A stretch of DNA of 64,000 bases. It comes from Campylorhamphus procurvoides (taxonomy: Eukaryota > Chordata > Aves > Passeriformes > Dendrocolaptidae). Under the pieces are notes generated by a model. That model had not been told where the DNA came from. It did no database searches and worked only from the letters and a program-made list of their open reading frames with translations. Shown here piece after piece: positions 27,394 to 37,850 of this stretch. How positions within the stretch are numbered: the stretch's first letter is position 1; the number at the start of each line of letters is the position of its first letter. The stretch spans positions 372,001 to 436,000 of the forward strand of contig WBMV01003156.1 of NCBI GenBank assembly GCA_013396655.1. Direction: 5' to 3'. Both the position numbers and the translations under genes were made by a program.

Positions 27394-28551
27394 TGTAGCA
27401 GTTTGGGTTGGCTCCCTCCCAAACCCAGCCATTGGCCACACTGATTCCCCACTCCCAAAAGAGAAGAAAAAGGTACCAAAAGAAAATTTGTAGTAAATAT
27501 ATATATATATTCACATATATTACAGTTATATAGAATTAAACACTGTGTATATACAGAACAAGAATCCCAAACAACCCAAAAGGGAAAAGGGGGAGGGAAA
27601 AAAGGACAAAACCGGGTAAAACCAAAGCAAAACAGATACACACACTCAAAAACTCAGGGAACAGCTCAATAAAGTAACTAACACAATAAGCTCTCACCAA
27701 ACTGCCCTCAAGAAAACAGTTCTTTTGCCCTTGCGCCGCTCTGGATAACAGCTCTTAGATAGGCCACAGCTCACACAGACAAGAGAGAGGTCAAAACACT
27801 GAGACCTTCTGTCTTCTAAGCTGTTGGGAAAGACCTCCCACAGCACATGTGAAACAGAGACACAGGATCATTCAGACTACACATCGTGGAAAGGGAAACC
27901 CCTAGAGACAAGACCACCATTTTAACAACTTTCAAAGGACCAGAGACTTTATAATTCAGCATTACTTGTACCTTTTAATGTACGGGTTTTCCTCTATTTA
28001 GATTATAACCCCTAGAACCGTCTGCACACATGTGAAAAGAGTGTTCCTTTACCCCGGGTATCCAGCTCCGCCCCCCTCCAGACCTTATTGCCTATATTAC
28101 CTGTCAACCCCTATTCCTGGGTTCCCACTGGGTTTTGGTCCTCCTGCTCCCTTATTGGCCCCTGTGCCCCCCAAACCACACCGTGCCCCCTGAACCCTTA
28201 CCCAATCACATCCTACCTCCCAAACCCTGCCCGAAGGGCTTAAATACCCTTGAGTCAAGTAATTAGAGGCTTTTTCTATGACCTCCCTGCATGGGGGTGC
28301 TGTATCTCTTTACTCCTGACCACGTGGGGATTTTTCAATCCCCTCCAGACCCCGGGAGGCCTGGGGAGGTAGAGGAGCCGGCTCCCCCTCACAGCTGTTA
28401 CTAAGCATCTGGAAAGAAGAGAGAGAAGAACCTCCCCTCCTTGGCTTATATACACATGATTATGTAGAGGAATAGTGTGGAATACTTCCCTAGTTATGCC
28501 CCTGTTACCAGGGAAGACCTAGACCAAAACCAAGAAAACTAAACCACCACA
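27394..28551 (-). mobile_element. Outer LTR, inverted, interrupted by a second LTR
   Basis: On the minus strand the element starts TGTGGTGGTTTAG and ends AACTGCTACA. It is flanked by a perfect 5-bp duplication ATGAT (27389-27393 and 28552-28556), which shows that both ends are original. A TATATAAGCC box lies at plus 28443-28452 on the minus strand. Removing the inserted block at 27967-28402 leaves an LTR of about 720 bp that reads smoothly across the insertion point (minus: ..GATGCTTAG/TAATGCTG..). No gag, pol or env lies between the duplications, so it is a solo LTR. Short open frames on both strands (up to 112 codons) are fortuitous. An (AT)n run sits at about 27497-27510. The family is not named here. 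Confidence 0.82.
27967..28393 (+). mobile_element. Inner LTR-like insertion nested in the outer LTR
   Basis: This is a C-rich block of 427 bp that starts TGTACC and ends CCTCACA, so it has TG...CA ends on the plus strand. It has ATTGG/CCAAT boxes (near 28153 and 28201) and a TTAAATACC TATA-like box near 28241, the layout of a retroviral U3 on the plus strand. TTACT is present on the left (27962-27966) and, after four extra bases GCTG, on the right (28398-28402). The target duplication is therefore probably imperfect or the 3' end is misjudged by four bases. Composition is sharply different from the outer LTR. No AATAAA was found where expected, so polyadenylation may use another signal. Confidence 0.65.
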
Positions 28552-28556
28552 ATGAT

Positions 28557-31140
28557 GTAATATGCAGCGGAATGTCCTGTTGAGTTAGTAGGAAAAGTAT
28601 GTGATCCTTGCTGAAATCACAGACAAAGATGGATACTTACATGACAGACACAAGAGAAAATGGGAAAGACCCTAGCCAGGCATTTCTTGTTTCTCTTTTA
28701 GGACAAATCCTTTTTCCCTGTCTCCTTTTCCTTTTGTTTGTTTTTTGGGGTTTTTTTTGTTTGTTTTGTTTGGTCGGGGTTTTTTTGCCTTTTATATATA
28801 AGTTTATCTCCAGGTTAAAAGTAGAGACTGAAACCTGCTGGAGGGCTCTGTGAATAAACTAAAGGAAATTATAGTGATAAGGAAAAATTTCCTGGTGAAA
28901 TTGGGGGATTGTCGTTTTGGGATGCATGCTCAAAACCTTATAGAAACAAGGCAAGCAGAAAAATATCCTAATTTTGACAGTAGCTGATGGGTGAGAGGCA
29001 AAAACTACCTAACAGCGGCACTAGGGACAAAGAATAATACCCTAACTGCAGCAGCCAGTAATGCAACAGGTACGCATGTCCTTTTCTACTCCTTGAAAAC
29101 AGGATCATCTGTGCTGCTTTCTGTCACAGTACTGTACTGCAAGCATTCATGTTGCCAACACTGTCCCAGGAATCAATGACAACAATTTCATTTTGCATGT
29201 TAGGTCAAGCTTACCTATGTATAGCTAAGATATAGTTATATTCAATGCATGCAACGTAAATATATATTTAGATAGTTTTTGCTTTCTCTTGAAAATCTTA
29301 GCAATTTTCTTCAGAATAAATAGTGTTTATCTGAAACATAAGTATATCCACACAGACAGGTCTTCTTTTATTCAAAATTTGACACAAGTTGGATTTCTAG
29401 CTATCAAAAAAGCAGAAAGTTTAAAGTTACAGGTAGGTTTTGACCCACCACCCACTCATGGTGGCAGAAAATATCTAGACTTGTAGAAGTTAGATAGGAA
29501 TTACATGGAACAAATATTTTGCTATGAACTAGGGAGGTGTGACTATATGATCAAGAATTAACTTACAGTTTTCTGTAAAAGAGGAACACTTCATCATAAT
29601 TAGAAGAATAAGAGAGGGAAATCAGTTTTAAGCACACTTTGCATGTAGGACAGGAGCTGAATGAATGGAATTTAACCACAAAAGGAACAACGGGAAAAAG
29701 AAAATATCAGTGTTATAACTAAAACTGTAAGAATTGCTTTCTTTGCAGGACAATAAGCATCTTTCTCTCCAGGTGCAGGGAAGAGGGATATTTCATACTG
29801 ATACTTAGCATAAAGAGATCTTCCACAAAGCTCAAGGAAATGCTTGCTTGGAGAAATGTGTCTCAAATACAGGTTTTGGTGTTTCAGGAGGACAGAATTG
29901 GTCCTTAGGGGAAAAAAAAAATCAGGCAGGATTTCGTGTACGATTGCTTCTTTGCCAGGGGCAGGATATTGTTTTTATTGCCCAAATTACAGAGTGATTT
30001 TTCTTGTTCTTTAGTTACAATGTCCTCTAAAAATCACCTTCTCAGTTCAAGTGTTGGATCTGGAAAAATCTGCAGAAATAAGCTACAAGACATGCTTGAA
30101 ACTCCAGGATTTGGCTGAAGATATCATGGAGATGTCAGTGGTGATCTTTGCAGGTCTACTGCAGTTGGCTCACAGGGTCCCTCTGCTATTAAGGGGAATC
30201 AAGAGATAAATCAATGCATAGAAACTATGCCAGCGAAATTACAAAAGAAAGAAACAACCCTAGACCCGGGAAATCTTACAGAGAGGTGGAGGATTAGGTA
30301 CCACAAAGAAATTTGGTAATGCTCCAGGAGAAAAGGCTGGGTCACTGCTTAAAGCAGACACCTGTGGTTAGTTCCCATAGCCTGGAGGAAAGGGGGTAAC
30401 CAGCACGTTGCATAATTAGGTGTATTTCAAATAGCCCATCTGTAGCCTTTTAAAACTGTGAGAAGGATTTGTGCACACAGTGAGCTTCTGATGAATTTTA
30501 AATTGAAATATTTGTTCTCAGGGAAACCACTGTGCCCCTGTCTTGGCAATTTAACTAATACAGCCTCTTTGCAATCCATCCATGTAATCACAGTATAACA
30601 GGTGAAAATTGGTGGATCAAAGTGAAATGTTCAGGAACACACAACCTATCTTTTGAGAGGAATAAAAACAAATTGACTCCCAGCTTAGCACCAGCAGAGA
30701 TAGCTGCTCTTCATATACTATCCAGTGAACCACACAGAGTATTTAGCAAAGAAAATACATTTTAAAAAGAATCTCACTCTTTGAAGCATTAATTGACTAC
30801 TGTTTGATTTTAATTTCCTGAAATAAATAGCTATTCCTAGTTTGAAAAATTGCCTTACCAGCATCTGCTGATGTCTTTGTATTTTGGACTTAAAAAAAAA
30901 TTAAAGGTTTCCTGGAGTGAATTTTGCATCAAATTTGCTACATAAGAATGCACTTCTAGGAAATTAATATCTCATAGGAGAACAATACTTAAAGCATCTG
31001 TCTTTTGACAAATGAAAAGTAAGTAATTCAATGTATTTCCAGTATATATTCAGTGTCTGGTTTCTGGTTTAAATGTTTAATGTGGAGTCAAGAGAAAGTT
31101 ATGACAATTAACTTATTTAATATATTTTCAGAGTGTTAGG
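28557..31140. other. Unique AT-rich DNA, no gene seen
   Basis: Contains a T/G-rich low-complexity tract at 28731-28787 and otherwise no repeat family or gene I can identify. Open frames of 60-81 codons lack features. Confidence 0.65.
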
Positions 31141-31212
31141 TTTCACTTACCTGATTAGGTATTTATTTTAATGTATTTTATGTATACACCCTTTCACTTA
31201 CCTGATTAGGTA
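31141..31212. repeat. 21-bp direct repeat linked to the inverted repeat
   Basis: The same 21 bases (beginning TTTCACTTACC and ending TTAGGTA) occur at 31141-31161 and 31192-31212, without mismatch. The second copy spans the loop of the inverted repeat. The start-to-start distance is 51 bp. Confidence 0.95.
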
Positions 31213-31247
31213 AGTGAAAGGGTGTATACATAAAATACATTAAAATA
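31164..31247. repeat. Perfect inverted repeat, 40-bp arms, 4-base loop
   Basis: I paired the arms base by base. Positions 31164-31203 and 31208-31247 are exact reverse complements over 40 bp, separated by GATT (31204-31207). Pairing stops at 31163/31248. The inner 12 bp of each arm (TTTCACTTACCT / AGGTAAGTGAAA) are also part of a direct repeat upstream. Arms of this length and identity with such a small loop are unstable in replication and rarely old. No transposon termini or target duplication surround it. Confidence 0.95.
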
Positions 31248-34200
31248 TTTTACATTTTCTTTGAATTAATTTAATACCTAAGTATGGTATATATTTGTGG
31301 GAACAGAACTTTTGATTCTGCTTTTTAGCTTCAAAATCACTTCTTTATGATAACAAATGTTAGTGGCTTTTACAAATATAAGCAGTAATGCTGGATAGAA
31401 AATATGTATCTGAAGATCCTTTGGTAGAAAATACCCTGCTTGCAAAACTTAAATATTTCATAAAAAGAGGGAAATATCAATGAGGAATGGACAACATTTT
31501 GAAAATTATAATACTTCTTGAAAGGGGATAAATTTTTGGCCACTTAAATAATATAATAAAAACACATAATTGCACAAATGATGCACAGTAATAAGCCTTC
31601 AGCTGCCCACACTCTTCCCCCACAAGCAGACCTTCTTGTCCTCATCTTTGAAATACAAATCAGACAAAGCAGATTTTTTTAAATCCTTCAACAAGGTCTT
31701 CTCCACATTACAGCAGGTTCACCTCCAGAGACACGATTTTTAAAGTTACTTAACTTTTCTCTGTTTTTTTTTTAATTATTATTATTCTTTTGCTCTGTAT
31801 CTGCTGAGATCAATAAAGAAGGAATAAGGGATAATGCTCTCTTAAAAATAAACAAACAAACAGCAACAACAAATTTAAAAAAATCCAACCAAACAAAAAA
31901 ACCTAAACAAAATAACCTTTCTTTGTCCATGGTCAATATCTTATTGTGCCAGGTTCTGTTTTGATTCCTTATTCCTCCTGCTTATTATCATCCCTCTCCC
32001 CCACTGTGCAGCCTCACTGGTACAGCTTCATCAACTTTTAATTACACTCAAACTTCTTTCAGAATGCTTCTTTCTATACGTCTAATTCAGAACAATGAGG
32101 GAAATGTATTTAATACATTTAGAGTCTTTAAAGTCTAATGATGGAGCCATGTTCAATTCCCAGCAGAAAATGGGCTCGGGAGTTCTCTTCTTCCTTCATA
32201 GCTGTAACTGCAGGTGAGATTACCTTCTACAAAGATATTTCTGCTCTGATTTTAACACTTCAGAAAGTCAGGGTCCATTCAACTAGCCAGCATTGCAATA
32301 TCAGATTGCTAAATTTAAGGTCAAACTCAACCTTTCACTCCCATCTCATCCTATACTTGATATACATATTCTTGTTATATTTCTACCCCCTCTATAAAAT
32401 TGTTTCAAGCTACCAGCATGAGAAGTATGGAATAGTACGGAGGATAAAAGAATTTAAAGAGGTGAAGTTAATCTTTAGAGCCTTTTGAGGTTTTTCACTT
32501 CTCTCAAAATATCACTTGAAAGTGTCTGATGGCTTTGCCCTGGAAAGAAGTAATCTCATATTGGTATCATGACTAAAAGACCATCACCTCCAAATTCTAT
32601 ATACAGTGAAATGTATTCATACTTTAGCAACCCCATCCTACATCTCACCAGTACTTATTTTCTAAATTTCTTCTGAAATTACCCATTATTGCAGCTTTGA
32701 AGTACTAAAGCGGGAGAGGGATACTAGCTATTTATTTCAATGGACTGCAGTAAGATCATCTGCTATTACAATGTAAACCCCTTGCTTTGGTAGAGCCTAT
32801 AGATGTTATGATAATATGATGGAAAGCTTTAATCCTAGTTATTCTTTTTCTTGGAAGTATTAAAACATCTGTAAAGAGATATTAGAATTTTATATGAAGA
32901 AATTAAAAAGGCTTGATGTAAGTTTGCATTAGCATTCAATGAAGCAATAGTTTATAAAAATTCAGAACAAATTAAGATTATTCAGTTATTTCCAAAATTT
33001 AAAAAATCTTCAGCTATATAGAAAAAACATGTCAACATCTACAGATGTGACTTAAGAAATTACAGGGCAGTTAAAAATCAATGAATAATTTACATTTTCT
33101 GTCCATTCATGTGGAAATCATTACAGTATTGTTTTTGTAATGCAAAAATACAGTGGCAATTAAGGAAAAGAATTTAAATACAGAAAGAAAATTCAACCCA
33201 TGCAATTAAACAGAAAAGAGTGTTCAAGAGAACATCCCACATTAGTGCAATATTAAAGTATGTTTGCTAATTACTAGAAATATAAAGAAGATGGGGTGCA
33301 TTTATATCTTGTTTTATATCTAAGTTTTATTTGTTCTTCTTGGCCTGTTATCACTGAGCCAGCAATTAGTACCAGAAGTCAATACATGTGCTTGAAACTC
33401 ATGTAAACTCAAAATAGAAAACGCAACTTTGCTTTTTTAGTGATATTTAAAAGTTTCTGGTAATAATGCTAGCAAGCTGAGAGAGAATGAAAATTCATAG
33501 ACGAAAAAACAGTTTGAGAAGAAAAGACATTGTCTAGGACACTATTCATCATCAAAGAATGCTGTAGCAATGGTGATGTGATGGTAACAGCTTATATTTT
33601 TTTCCTCTTATCGGTTTCTCCAATGCAAAAATCTAGACTTATCCCTTCTGAACACCTGATAAAAATCATCAGTCTCTGATGTTAATTACAGTTAACTCTA
33701 AAGCCAAACTTTTTTATTGCTTGTTATTGCAATCTTGGCAGAGATGTATCTCTGGTTTTGCAGAATTAGGGTTTTCCTAGTTCCCACTGTAAATACAGTC
33801 AATTAACTGCAAGAAGGCTGCAATGGATCATTTAGCTATTCTGAAGTAAAACCATTTACTTTTTGCTCAGAAGATATGTATATATGTATGTATGTATATA
33901 TATATATACATATATATGTATATATACAGAAGGTATAAAAGGATTTGTTTTAGTTGTGTTCTCTGAGATAGCCTAACATCAGGCATTTTGGTGCCTGTAT
34001 TTGGCAAAACAGTTGAATGGCTGTTTTAGGCTTTAAACTAGTTTTTAGATTTCATTAGTCTTGGGGAAATGAGTTTATGCATTCCTCATTCCTAAAATCT
34101 GATCAAATCTCCGTGTTTTTCTTCTGAGATAACACTCCTTATCTCCTAATGAAGCTGAACAGATATGGAAAGAAGGAAATTTCAAACTGAATATAGAGAA

Positions 34201-34807
34201 GTCTGACTCTGTCCTAGCGCTTAGCATAACTACCTGTGCTGAAATCCACATGGATACTAATAGATAGATTGTTACTCTGGTTTGAACTTGAATAGAATTA
34301 AGTGAGTCAGGGAAGTAGGGAGAAATATTTCCCAGGACAGAATGCGTTCTATGGATGTAGTGCCCAATTTAGGCAAATGTAGAACTTAAAAGTTCCTACC
34401 CTTTAGATTTTAATAAATTATTTGAGTCATACTGCCCTCTTTTTTTTTAGTCTCATTACCTTAAAAGTAATAATCAGTATGCTAAAAATCATGAATTATT
34501 TACATATGTAAGGAGTTACATAGCTTAACTTATATTTAGCATTTTCAGCTTATGGTTTTTTGATGTTGCGAAAAGGTGAGGAAAAGTGTTATTTAAAAAT
34601 ATTTTTGTAGGGATTATTATCAAATTATTTCTGAAGGGAAACTGTATTCTAATCAACAGTACAGAAAAATAATCTAATATTTGACTGATGTTTTTTGAAT
34701 AAAGTTTAAAAGTGCTGTATACAAACTGAATAAAAAAATGCATTTTTTTTTAAAAAAAACAACCTGAAGTACTTAAAATAAAATATTTATTAATTAATAT
34801 TTTTTAG
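31248..34807. other. Unique AT-rich DNA, no gene seen
   Basis: No repeat family recognised except an A/C-rich tract (31843-31914) and the TA-rich microsatellite at 33874-33927. The 116-codon open frame at 32138-32488 has no domain, signal or family similarity that I can see. Confidence 0.65.
33874..33927. repeat. (TA)n/(TATG)n microsatellite
   Basis: A compound ATATGTATATATGTATGTATGTATATATA-type tract of 54 bases, largely self-complementary and likely polymorphic. Confidence 0.9.
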
Positions 34808-35049
34808 ATGGGTCATTTCGAGATTTATCAACACATAGTTCTATAAATGTACAAATTGCTAACTTTTTATTTGTGGATGAGGAAAGAGGAGCAAGCTTTC
34901 ATTTTTCAGTCCGTGAACAAGAAGGTTTAAAGCTACAAGGAAGCAAAGATTATGTCTTTAGCTTTCAAAAACTGGGTTATGTAGGCAATGATGCTTTTCA
35001 TTTGCAGAGCTTATCTCTTCAAAACTGGTGGTTTACATGCATTTCTTGA
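34808..35049 (+). other. Exon-like open reading frame, identity unknown
   Basis: After a T-rich stretch ending TTTTTTAG (34801-34807), a consensus-like splice acceptor, the frame beginning at codon 34810 stays open for 79 codons to a TGA at 35047-35049. There is no start codon near its beginning; a real exon here would have to receive its first codon base from an upstream exon. The translated text is mixed and charged rather than low-complexity, for example VDEERGASFHFSVREQEG (codons 22-39) and QGSKDYVFSFQKLGYVGN (codons 43-60), with no transmembrane run. A GT that could serve as donor occurs near 35029. I do not recognise the protein. Random open frames of this length do occur in 64 kb, so it may be chance, a decayed exon or an unannotated terminal exon. 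Confidence 0.3.
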
Positions 35050-35119
35050 ATAATATTTTTGTTAAATTTAAGATTCTTTAGAAGATCTTTAGAAGAATTC
35101 TATACCAAATTATAGCTTG

Positions 35120-35251
35120 TATTTTTTTTTATCTTGACTTCTTTTTTATTATTAGTTTGGTTGTTTTGGTTTTTTTTTGGTTTTTTTTTTTGTTGTTTTT
35201 GGGTTTTTTAGTAGGAAAGCTAACTTTCATTGAATTAAAAAAAAAAAAAAA
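35120..35251. repeat. T/G-rich low-complexity tract and A15
   Basis: TTTGG/TTTTG words dominate 35120-35210; an A15 homopolymer lies at 35237-35251. Confidence 0.85.
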
Positions 35252-35448
35252 CCTGAAGGAGATTTGTTTGTATTCCTATGCATCATGTTTATTTCAAGTT
35301 CTTAATTAGTAACATTCACATTGATGAGCATGCAATTTTTTATATTCTGTTATCTTCACTTTTTTGTTCTGCAAAACATTTTCTATTGAATGCAAATAAT
35401 AGAAAAGAAATGCCAATAGTCAAATGTGAATTTATATACATGTGAAAT

Positions 35449-35882
35449 TGTTGGAGTACAGTGTCTCAGAGGCTACCAGAACAACCACGATGAACAGTTT
35501 ATCAATACCACAAACGGACAATTACCTCAGAACTCACAAATTCATGTTTTATCCCTTTGAATTTGTATGCTGTATTGTGATTGGTTGTGGTTACCTGGTT
35601 ACTGGTTTCCCATTGGCTGTATATTCCCTATTTCCCATTGGCTGGCTGGTGATGCAATCCCAGCGTCATCATGTGAGGCTGGCCACGCCCCATCTGTATT
35701 CCCCTCCTTCCCTGTAAGCCCTTCCCCTCTTGCCGCGATCCGCCCCCAAACTCCTCCCACTTTCCAAGCTCCTCCCTGACCCTATATAAGTCCCATTGCT
35801 CCCATGAATAAAGGAGTTCTAGCCCTCATCCCACCATCGGCTGGGACCGTCTCCTTTCTTTCCTTCCCCCCGGCACGCAGCA
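35449..35882 (+). mobile_element. Solo retroviral LTR with perfect 6-bp target duplication
   Basis: The 434-bp element starts TGTTGGAG and ends GCACGCAGCA and is flanked by identical TGAAAT hexamers (35443-35448 and 35883-35888). A 6-bp duplication is the usual footprint of class II (betaretrovirus-like, ERVK) integrases. The promoter is intact to the eye: three ATTGG (inverted CCAAT) boxes at 35580-35584, 35612-35616 and 35637-35641, a C-rich stretch, TATATAAG at 35783-35790 and AATAAA at 35807-35812. Signals and duplication show little damage, so the insertion is probably young compared with the other LTRs here. No internal viral genes remain; it arose by LTR-LTR recombination. Frames of 70-91 codons across it are incidental. 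Confidence 0.9.
35580..35812 (+). promoter_or_regulatory. LTR promoter: CCAAT boxes, TATA box, poly-A signal
   Basis: Three inverted CCAAT boxes are followed by a GC-rich segment, TATATAAG at 35783 and AATAAA only 17 bases further on. A transcription start about 25-30 bases after the TATA box would fall at or just after the AATAAA, as in retroviruses with a very short R region. A solo LTR like this can drive or terminate adjacent transcription, but activity is not shown. Confidence 0.65.
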
Positions 35883-35888
35883 TGAAAT

Positions 35889-37689
35889 AAATATGAATTT
35901 GCAGAAATGCATTTGCTGTTGTGTCACAGCAGTGAGAAACCCTATTTTCTCCCAGAATATGATGTCTGGATCAAAATTGTTGGATGTAGACTAAAAGAAA
36001 AAAAAGGTTTAAAATTATAGACACCATGTATACCCATATTTCATCTGAGCAGCGGTCTGACTAAATGTGGAGATGGGTAACACCGGAGAACTTCAGGTTT
36101 GAGCCCTGCTGTTCACTACAAAGTCCTGCCATCTGCGCTGCAAATATTGGAATGAAGTGTGTAAGACTCTTCTTGGATGTGCAGAGATGCAGCTGACTGT
36201 GCAGGAGAAGCACAGGGAGATGTGGCACAACTCTGTGACATGATGTGTGCCAAAGCAAACCTCACATCACTGAAAATCAAGCCACAGATTTGATGGTTGG
36301 AACAACTTCAGAGCTAACATACAGGTTTTATCTACTCGGTTCTACATATTGGAGTGTTCTAAGATTTTGACATGCTTTGAACCACTTACACATCCTGTAT
36401 TTTAGAATATATATTATCTTTAGTCACTTCAGAAAAAAATTTCCTTCTAGGTGCTGTGAAAAGAAGAATCACAGAAGAAGAGTATGTTTTGCTGTGAAGT
36501 AATTAACTCTTTTGCCTTTACATGTCTTAGTGATGGTACAGATGAATAATCAGCTAAGCCCGAGTCCTGTCTCTGACTAATATTAAAATAATGTCAGGGC
36601 TTCATGGAAATGCCAGTGTTCTTTGATCTGTTTTACAGTGACATAATGATTTAAATATATCTCTTGACTTCATACCATGGATTATTTATGTAGACTACAA
36701 GAAGGTCCCAACACCAGGTTTCTTTAACATGTGTTAACTATTTTACAGTCATTGCAGCACCTTTAGAAAGACACAACTTTCTTTCCAATAACTTCTCTGT
36801 AACATGCTGTGACTGCACACACTTAATCACAATGAAGGTAAGAGTGGTCATCCAAAACTGCTGTGTCCTTTGTGACACAGCAAATGCAAATTTCAGCAAA
36901 TAAAATGCAAATTTCTCAATTAAGATGCCAGCCTTTCAAGTCTTCTTCATTGGCCATCCTCCCAAAACTGGCAGTTGTCTGTCCTCATTCTCAGCTAAAT
37001 GACCTAGATAGAAAGACACAACAGATCTTCAGAGTGAGTTTCAAAAATATCAGTGGTTTAAAACTTTTCATGAGCCCTGTAAGCCTCTGTCTCTTACCTG
37101 CTTTATGATCATCCGTTGAAAGTCATGATTTCTGGGCTTTCTCAAATTCAACCAGGTAAAGCTTCCTTGGGAGTGTGTCTAAGGCAAGAACACTTTCTTA
37201 AACTTATGTTTCTTGTGAATCTACATAATTCCTAAACTCTTCTTTTCCTGGATATGAGGAGCACAACTGCCAAATTTCTTTCCCAAACTCTCTCCTGGGC
37301 AGAGGCAGCAAAGATAGATGTAAAAGGCAGCTACCGTGTATTTTCATACTCTGTAATGGTAGTACATTTTCCTTGCAGTTAGTAGGAAATTATGGCAGAT
37401 CAATTAATTGAGAACATGATTAGCAACATGGCTGGTACTATGTTGAAGAGTCATCGAATGTGATACAATAATCATTGTATCTCATTTACCTAAGAGGAAA
37501 TGTCTTACATTTTTCACACGTGCTATAGGTGATGCTGCCCTGAGCTGACATAAGAGCCTTAGACAGTCTTGGTATTAACCTGGTAATTACTAAATCAGGT
37601 ACACTGTCATACCAAGGACCTGAGAAGAGGAACATTTGTGAGAGGAAGGGAAGGAAAAGGTGGATGTTATCTTTGAAAACAAGAGGAAG
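35889..37689. other. Unique DNA with a hairpin plus paired octamer motifs
   Basis: No gene seen. The stretch near 36060-36300 is GC-richer and unidentified. A compact cluster at 36859-36912 is listed separately. Confidence 0.6.
36859..36912. promoter_or_regulatory. Candidate cis element: 9-bp hairpin and two ATGCAAAT octamers
   Basis: A perfect inverted repeat TGCTGTGTC / GACACAGCA (36859-36867 and 36874-36882, 6-base loop) directly precedes two exact ATGCAAAT octamers at 36884-36891 and 36905-36912, the classical POU/Oct factor site. Their starts are 21 bp apart, two helical turns, on the same strand. AT-rich DNA yields octamers by chance, so the function is speculative. Confidence 0.3.
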
Positions 37690-37850
37690 AGGGAATGAGG
37701 AAGCTGAAGCTGTTTCTCCTCACAGCATTGGGTTGAGGTGGGATGTTCCTCTGACAATAGCTGCAGGCAGAGCCCCTTCCCCAGAAATGCCCATGGTAGG
37801 GGGCTTGGAAATAGATATCCTATAAGGTCCCTTTCAACCTAAGCTTGCAC
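37690..37850 (+). mobile_element. Probable CR1 3' end remnant
   Basis: The last 60 bases contain 'gggcttggaaatagatatcc' and 'aaggtccctttcaaccta', matching the CR1 end 'ttggactagatgatct..aaggtcccttccaaccc'. The text before it, 'gttgaggtgggatgttcctc', fits the CR1 3' untranslated region loosely. The terminal ATTCTATG tail has decayed. Boundaries are approximate. Confidence 0.5.

Noticed and set aside
27303..27641. 112-codon minus-strand open frame
   Set aside because: It falls largely in the U5 part of the outer nested LTR and crosses an (AT)n run.
32138..32488. 116-codon plus-strand open frame with a hydrophobic stretch
   Set aside because: Isolated, no splice context, no recognisable similarity; length is within chance expectation for AT-rich DNA of this size.
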